Of a stretch of 9,551 bases of DNA, positions 7,016 to 9,551 are shown piece by piece. Both the position numbers and the translations under genes were made by a program. How positions within the stretch are numbered: the stretch's first letter is position 1; each line of letters begins with the position of its first letter. The notes under the pieces are model-generated. The model ran no database searches and was not told where the DNA came from. It was given only the letters and a program-made list of their open reading frames with translations. This DNA is from Candidatus Poribacteria bacterium (GTDB lineage: Bacteria > Poribacteria > WGA-4E > GCA-2687025): NCBI GenBank assembly GCA_002687025.1, contig NYZG01000185.1:1-9551 (forward strand). Reading direction: 5' to 3'.

Positions 7016-7236
7016 CAGTTGGCCTTCGCCCACCCGGGGACGACCATGCTCAGGTCTCCCTTGTCGACTACCCAGTACCTGCCGAGACCCTTGGCTGGAC
7101 GCCGCTTGACAATCGCCACGCCGCCGTCCTTATTGATCACGTACCGCTTCTCGCCGGTGGCGAGGTGCTCCGCTCTCGCCTGATTCAGAGCGACAGTAAC
7201 GGGTCCCGTGTCCAGCGTGTGCGTTGCCTCTCTCAC
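7015..7236 (-). CDS. Hypothetical 73-aa protein
   Basis: This small, basic protein starts at a GTG at 7236 with a strong GGAGGACAGG ribosome binding site. The first half is helical (VALNQARAEHLATGEK). The second half looks like a short beta hairpin (RYVINKDGGVAIVKRR, then GRYWVVDKGD). No domain is recognised. Its stop overlaps the sulfotransferase start by one base, so the two are probably translationally coupled. It begins 20 bp downstream of the tRNA-His 3' end, so it may be expressed on the same transcript. Confidence 0.7.
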   Translation of the reverse strand: MREATHTLDTGPVTVALNQARAEHLATGEKRYVINKDGGVAIVKRRPAKGLGRYWVVDKGDLSMVVPGWAKAN

Positions 7237-7255
7237 GTCCTGTCCTCCGTGAAAT

Positions 7256-7331
7256 TGGGTTGACCGACCGGATTCGAACCGGTGACCCTCTCGTCCACAG
7301 CGAGATGCTCTGCCGCTGAGCTACGGCCAAC
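7256..7331 (-). tRNA. tRNA-His (anticodon GTG)
   Basis: A complete cloverleaf is visible on the minus strand. The acceptor is TTGGCCG paired with CGGTCAA (one G-U), the D arm is GCTC/GAGC, and the anticodon stem is TCTCG/CGAGA around CTGTGGA, giving anticodon GTG. The T arm is ACCGG-TTCGAAT-CCGGT. The base before the acceptor is G and the discriminator is C, forming the extra G-1:C73 pair specific to histidine tRNAs, and CCA is encoded. It decodes CAC and CAU. It is the only canonical tRNA I find in the window. Confidence 0.95.
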
Positions 7332-7459
7332 GTAAACTCGGCCCCGTTCACTGGACTGCCCTACCCTCCAAGATTCACGGGGCCACGAGAGGGTCGTAGG
7401 GATGGAGGTCGTCCTTCTCTTACGCGGTACTTTCGGTTGCACCGATTTCGGCGGCCTCC

Positions 7460-7504
7460 GCGACATATAGCTGTCGCCGTGCTGTCAGCACTCACGAGGC
7501 TGAC
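7460..7504. repeat. Cluster of adjacent and overlapping inverted repeats
   Basis: Three perfect 6-bp inverted repeats lie side by side. GCGACA/TGTCGC spans 7460-7477, GTGCTG-t-CAGCAC spans 7479-7491, and GTCAGC/GCTGAC spans 7484-7504. The second and third overlap, so they could form only one at a time. GCTGTC is also repeated directly (7470 and 7481). They lie about 130 bp upstream of the tRNA-His and could be regulatory or processing elements. Confidence 0.4.
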
Positions 7505-7524
7505 TTGCCGGCCCTATTGCGGAG

Positions 7525-7752
7525 TTAGATCCCCGGGCCAGGGATTCCTGAAATCGGGCCCCGTGAGATAACTGGCTCCACCCGGAGACCTCCAGACGGG
7601 ACAAGCAGAGGCCGGTGAGGGAGGTTCGCCTTCTCTGACATCCATGGGTTTCGGATTTCGAATCCGCCCCACCTGAACGCCTCCCGCCAGCGTATGCGAC
7701 AGCTGGTGTGTCGACCCGATTCGGTGGCGGACACCATCGTGCCGATGCCCAT
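7525..7752 (-). CDS. Weak candidate small reading frame (75 aa)
   Basis: An ATG at 7752 opens a 75-codon frame, MGIGTMVSATESGRHTSCRI onward, ending at 7525. A GGGGGAGGG lies roughly 11 bases upstream but is part of the hairpin after the tmRNA-like RNA. The product is rich in Arg, Trp, Gly and Pro and does not look like a known fold. All frames here are open, so this may be chance. Confidence 0.2.
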   Translation of the reverse strand: MGIGTMVSATESGRHTSCRIRWREAFRWGGFEIRNPWMSEKANLPHRPLLVPSGGLRVEPVISRGPISGIPGPGI

Positions 7753-7764
7753 TTTGGGACCACC

Positions 7765-7782
7765 CTCCCCCGGGCAGGGGAG
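7765..7782 (-). terminator. GC-rich hairpin just after the tmRNA-like RNA
   Basis: CTCCCC-tgcccg-GGGGAG forms a perfect 6-bp, all but one G-C stem, nine bases beyond the encoded CCA. No U-run follows, so it may be a 3' processing or exonuclease-stop structure rather than a classical terminator. Confidence 0.35.
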
Positions 7783-7791
7783 CCTTGAAAC

Positions 7792-7896
7792 TGGTGGAGG
7801 CGGCGGGATTGAACCCGCGTCCGCCGAAGCCGTTGACAATCCGTACAGAGCACCCGCTCTGCGTGGCGGCATTCGACGTCGAAACCTGGCGCCCCC
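7792..7896 (-). ncRNA. ssrA: tmRNA-like RNA of 105 nt lacking the tag-coding region
   Basis: tmRNA rescues stalled ribosomes: its tRNA-like end carries alanine and an internal frame encodes a degradation tag. Here the 5' end GGGGGCG pairs fully with CGCCTCC to give a 7-bp acceptor with G3-U70, followed by A73 and an encoded CCA, which are the alanine identity elements. The 5' segment CCAGGTTTCGACG and 3' segment GGACGCGGGTTCAA match tmRNA, not ordinary tRNA. A P2-like helix joins CGAA(U)GCCG (7875-7867) to CGGCTTCG (7832-7825). The T stem is GCGGG/CCCGC with only a 6-nt loop (TTCAAT). In place of about 250 or more nt of pseudoknots and tag there is a 34-nt insert with one hairpin (GCAGAGC/GCTCTGT, 7862-7845). 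No stop codon occurs there in any frame, so no tag is encoded. It may be a reduced tmRNA, a mimic or a decaying copy. Confidence 0.65.
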
Positions 7897-7902
7897 AGTA
7901 AG

Positions 7903-7947
7903 TGGGGAGACATGGCCTAATCGTCGGGGTGCTGCCCGGTCTCCCCA
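7903..7947. repeat. Long inverted repeat upstream of the tmRNA-like RNA
   Basis: TGGGGAGAC and GTCTCCCCA form a perfect 9-bp stem, and CGGG/CCCG (7925-7928 and 7935-7938) forms an inner stem within its loop. It starts seven bases upstream of the RNA's 5' end and shares bases 7903-7907 with a competing smaller hairpin, so the two are mutually exclusive. Confidence 0.55.
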
Positions 7948-7994
7948 GTCGGACAGCGGCCGTCCCCACGGGACTTACCCTTTTTACGGTTCAT
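7917..7994 (-). CDS. Candidate 25-aa leader peptide
   Basis: An ATG at 7994 opens a short frame, MNRKKGKSRGDGRCPTGETG and five more residues, ending at a TAG at 7917. A GGAGCGGG lies about 8-11 bases upstream. The strongly basic N-terminus looks like a genuine small protein, but the length is too short to be sure. It overlaps the long inverted repeat. Its end (PDD) does not resemble an ssrA tag. Confidence 0.25.
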   Translation of the reverse strand: MNRKKGKSRGDGRCPTGETGQHPDD

Positions 7995-8094
7995 CACCGG
8001 TCCCGCTCCGGCTTCTCCAACCCGCTTCGCAACGCGTCACGGGAAGTGTGTGCTTCGGCTCCCCAGGCAATCACCCGGGCTCCAAAGCCTAAGT

Positions 8095-8742
8095 TCAGGC
8101 GGAGAGGTAACCGGCCTCGCTCTGACCGATCGGTCCGTAGCTGCCGCTGATGTAGTTGCCACCGCCTCCACTATCTCGGGAGTCGCAGTTGTACTCGTCG
8201 TTCCCGACGATGATTCCGCCGGAGCCACGAGTCCACTTCACCCGCTTGAGGCGGCTGAACAGAGCCTTGCCCACCGGGTGTTTGCGAGCCCTTTCGACGG
8301 CGTGGTTGTTCTCCATCACTTTCCAGCCCACGGTTCGTGTCGTCGCATCGAACCGCACGGACACCTCTCCCAGATCGATCTCTGTCGCGGCGAGCGGGAG
8401 CAGGTCGAGCCACTTCTTCTGTGGACTCAACGGACGTCCTTGTTCACGGAAGCCCTGCTCGACGAGACGCGTGGCTCGATACAACACGTCGTCGTTGCTG
8501 TGATTCCGGGCGACGCGGCGAGTGGTCCTGGCCTGTTCGTCGAACATGGACCACAGGGCTCTGCTCCACTCCACGTTCCGCTGCCGCTTGGTAAACTCGA
8601 GAAGGTCTGCGTGTATCCGCCTCGCCAGTTCCAGACTCTTCTCTTCTGTCGCGTTGTGAGCCCTGACGACCGTCCTCCGGACGTCGACGAACTCCTTCGA
8701 GGGGATGACGATCTCCCCTTCTTCCCATTCGTTGATGCTCAT
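8095..8742 (-). CDS. Hypothetical 215-aa protein with Gly-rich tail
   Basis: The start at 8742 was chosen because its ATG overlaps the upstream stop (ATGA, 4 bp); a longer version starting at 8805 would run deep into the upstream gene. The product begins MSINEWEEGEIVIPSKEFVD. It has a long helical, basic middle (residues 20-110, for example RRTVVRAHNATEEKSLELAR), then a more beta-like part (TEIDLGEVSVRFDATTRTVG). The tail is glycine-, serine- and tyrosine-rich, at 173-215 (RGSGGIIVGNDEYN, SGGGGNYISGSYGP). No family is recognised. The order of a helical segment, a compact domain and a flexible glycine tail could suit a protein with a protease- or nucleic-acid-related role, but no catalytic motif is visible. 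It is the last gene before the RNA region. Confidence 0.75.
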   Translation of the reverse strand: MSINEWEEGEIVIPSKEFVDVRRTVVRAHNATEEKSLELARRIHADLLEFTKRQRNVEWSRALWSMFDEQARTTRRVARNHSNDDVLYRATRLVEQGFREQGRPLSPQKKWLDLLPLAATEIDLGEVSVRFDATTRTVGWKVMENNHAVERARKHPVGKALFSRLKRVKWTRGSGGIIVGNDEYNCDSRDSGGGGNYISGSYGPIGQSEAGYLSA

Positions 8743-9191
8743 CGATGTAATCTCACGACGTCCGGGTTGACTGCCGTCCACTCGGTGAATCGGTCGAGGA
8801 CCCATAGTCCCTCGCCGGGACTCTTCGCTCCTTTCATCCGGGCCATCCAGCCGTCGATGTCGTCGGGCTGATCGGTCACGCCGACGGGCTCACGCCATCC
8901 CTTCTCCGGACAGGCGTATTGGATCAGCAGAAGAAGCAACTGCATCCCGGTGTGCAGGCTGGGCGGCAGGACCACCACAGGCGTCGACGATCGCACCTTG
9001 TCCAGTCGTATCTGCTGCTTGATGGAGTCCTTGGAGCCGGAGTCGTTCTCGGGACTACGCGTGTCCAGGGCGACCGCCACACGCTCCTCGGATTCCGTCC
9101 TGAAGACGATCTGCGGTCCACTCGCGGTGAACCCAAGCTCCTTTAGCCTCGCCTTCGCTCTCTTGATCGTATCGGGCATCGGATCGCTCAT
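8739..9191 (-). CDS. Hypothetical 150-aa protein
   Basis: The ATG at 9191 follows GGAAGGAAG at good spacing. The 150-residue product has a basic helical N-terminus (DTIKRAKARLKELGF), a strand-rich middle (PQIVFRTESEERVAVALD, then STPVVVLPP) and a hydrophobic helix MQLLLLLIQYA (83-93). That helix is too short to be a membrane span and is probably buried. It ends PDVVRLHR and overlaps the next gene by 4 bp, which indicates coupled translation. No family is recognised. Confidence 0.75.
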   Translation of the reverse strand: MSDPMPDTIKRAKARLKELGFTASGPQIVFRTESEERVAVALDTRSPENDSGSKDSIKQQIRLDKVRSSTPVVVLPPSLHTGMQLLLLLIQYACPEKGWREPVGVTDQPDDIDGWMARMKGAKSPGEGLWVLDRFTEWTAVNPDVVRLHR

Positions 9192-9211
9192 GGTCTTCCT
9201 TCCGTATCAGC

Positions 9212-9233
9212 TACCCGTCGGTTACCCGTCAGT
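9212..9233. repeat. 11-bp tandem repeat between two genes
   Basis: TACCCGTCGGT (9212-9222) is followed directly by TACCCGTCAGT (9223-9233), 10 of 11 bases identical. The second copy includes the stop codon of the gene at 9229. It may be a small replication-slippage duplication. Confidence 0.4.
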
Positions 9234-9551
9234 CCCACATCGCCCACATGACCTTCGAGAAGTCGGCGATCCACGTCTCGGCCATCGACCTGCCGGAGAA
9301 CCAGAACTTCGGCTCAGGCGTGCCGGGCTTGTGGGTAGGTCGTTTCATGCGACGGACTCCGTCTTCCTTTTCCTCCCAGAAGCCGGCCGGCCAGTGGTTG
9401 TCGACACGTTTGATGCCGTCTGCGTCCCGGAAGTACATCGCGTCGGGGTCGATCTGGCGATAGCGGGCGGAGAGTTCTCGAAGAACGCCCACCTCGTGGT
9501 GGCGTTTGGTGGGGCAGCCGTTCTCGTCGACAGCGGTGAAGTCGGCGGGGG
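9229..9551 (-). CDS. Hypothetical protein, 5' end outside window
   Basis: The frame is open from the right edge to a TGA at 9229, giving 106 visible residues. A GTG at 9492 could be a start, but the preceding residues (PADFTAVDENGCPTKRHHE) read as normal protein and there is no ribosome binding site there, so the true start is probably upstream of the window. The visible part is soluble, with an aromatic-rich core (DAMYFRDADGIKR, NHWPAGFWEEKEDG) and a Trp-rich end (FWFSGRSMAETWIADF, VMWAMWD). No family is recognised. Confidence 0.65.
   Translation of the reverse strand, partial: PADFTAVDENGCPTKRHHEVGVLRELSARYRQIDPDAMYFRDADGIKRVDNHWPAGFWEEKEDGVRRMKRPTHKPGTPEPKFWFSGRSMAETWIADFSKVMWAMWD

Larger units (their letters stand above)
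7332..7791. other. Stretch without a convincing gene between tRNA-His and the tmRNA-like RNA
   Basis: All three minus frames are open for long distances here, which is common in GC-rich non-coding DNA and is not evidence of coding. I see inverted repeats at 7460-7504, a hairpin CGGATT-tcg-AATCCG at 7652-7666 whose minus strand resembles a T arm, and a GC-rich hairpin at 7765-7782. One weak small reading frame (7752-7525) is listed separately. No promoter or second tRNA could be supported. Confidence 0.5.
7897..8094. other. Leader-like stretch upstream of the tmRNA-like RNA
   Basis: This 198-bp segment separates the stop at 8095 from the tmRNA-like 5' end. It holds the long inverted repeat at 7903-7947, smaller hairpins, and one 25-codon frame. 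CCCCA-gtaag-TGGGG (7893-7907) would pair the first bases of the RNA's acceptor with upstream sequence, so the leader may control folding or 5' cleavage. No convincing promoter was seen. Confidence 0.4.

Noticed and set aside
7233..7466. 77-codon leftward frame
   Set aside because: It runs straight through the tRNA-His and its last third is tRNA sequence read as protein.
7641..7752. Second tRNA-like or tmRNA-like RNA with T-arm-like CGGA-TTCGAAA-TCCG and ATGGG/CCCAT ends
   Set aside because: Only five acceptor pairs form, the span is about 109 nt, and no D arm or anticodon stem with a sensible loop could be drawn. Kept only as a hairpin note.
7825..7875. Tag reading frame or resume codon inside the tmRNA-like RNA
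   Set aside because: The insert between the two P2-like strands is 34 nt and has no stop codon in any frame, so it cannot encode a terminated tag.
7514..7969. 151-codon leftward frame
   Set aside because: It passes through the whole tmRNA-like RNA; all three leftward frames are open here, so openness carries no weight.

Overview
This window looks like an accessory stretch of a tailed-phage (or prophage) genome from a bacterial host, probably a moderately GC-rich one such as an actinobacterium. The evidence is short, mostly unrecognised genes packed on one strand with overlapping stops and starts, a lone tRNA, and phage-type metabolic genes (ThyX, metallophosphoesterase). There are Shine-Dalgarno sites and sigma-70-type promoters, and base composition is roughly 60% GC by eye. 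The host assignment is inference, and no structural or packaging gene was recognised.

Layout. Nearly everything reads leftward (minus strand). From the right edge come three small unknown genes (9551 to 8095), the last two joined by an ATGA overlap. Next is a 0.76-kb stretch (8094 to 7332) with no convincing gene but with RNA elements, then a tRNA-His (7331 to 7256). A leftward cluster follows: a 73-aa protein, a PAPS-type sulfotransferase, a 104-aa coiled-coil-like protein, a calcineurin-like metallophosphoesterase, and a small gene that appears to carry a one-base frameshift. A clean promoter at 4867-4839 drives a 481-aa tandem-domain ThyX-type protein. Its stop codon shares an 8-bp palindrome with the stop of the only rightward gene (2963-3370). 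A 274-bp divergent control region, with one promoter facing each way and several palindromes, separates that gene from a second leftward set. That set is two coupled unknown genes and a large unknown gene of at least 488 residues that leaves the window at position 1.

The most interesting element is a 105-nt RNA at 7896-7792 (minus). Both ends match the tRNA-like domain of tmRNA: a 7-bp acceptor with a G3-U70 pair and A73, encoded CCA, the 5' GGTTTCGACG segment and the 3' GGACGCGGGTTCAA segment. A P2-like helix is also present. The mRNA-like body with its tag reading frame is missing and is replaced by one small hairpin. On sequence grounds it could be charged with alanine but could not encode a tag. 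Other points of interest are the complementary degenerate motifs in the two ThyX domains, the sulfotransferase in a phage-like setting, the frameshifted gene, and the palindrome-rich divergent promoter region.
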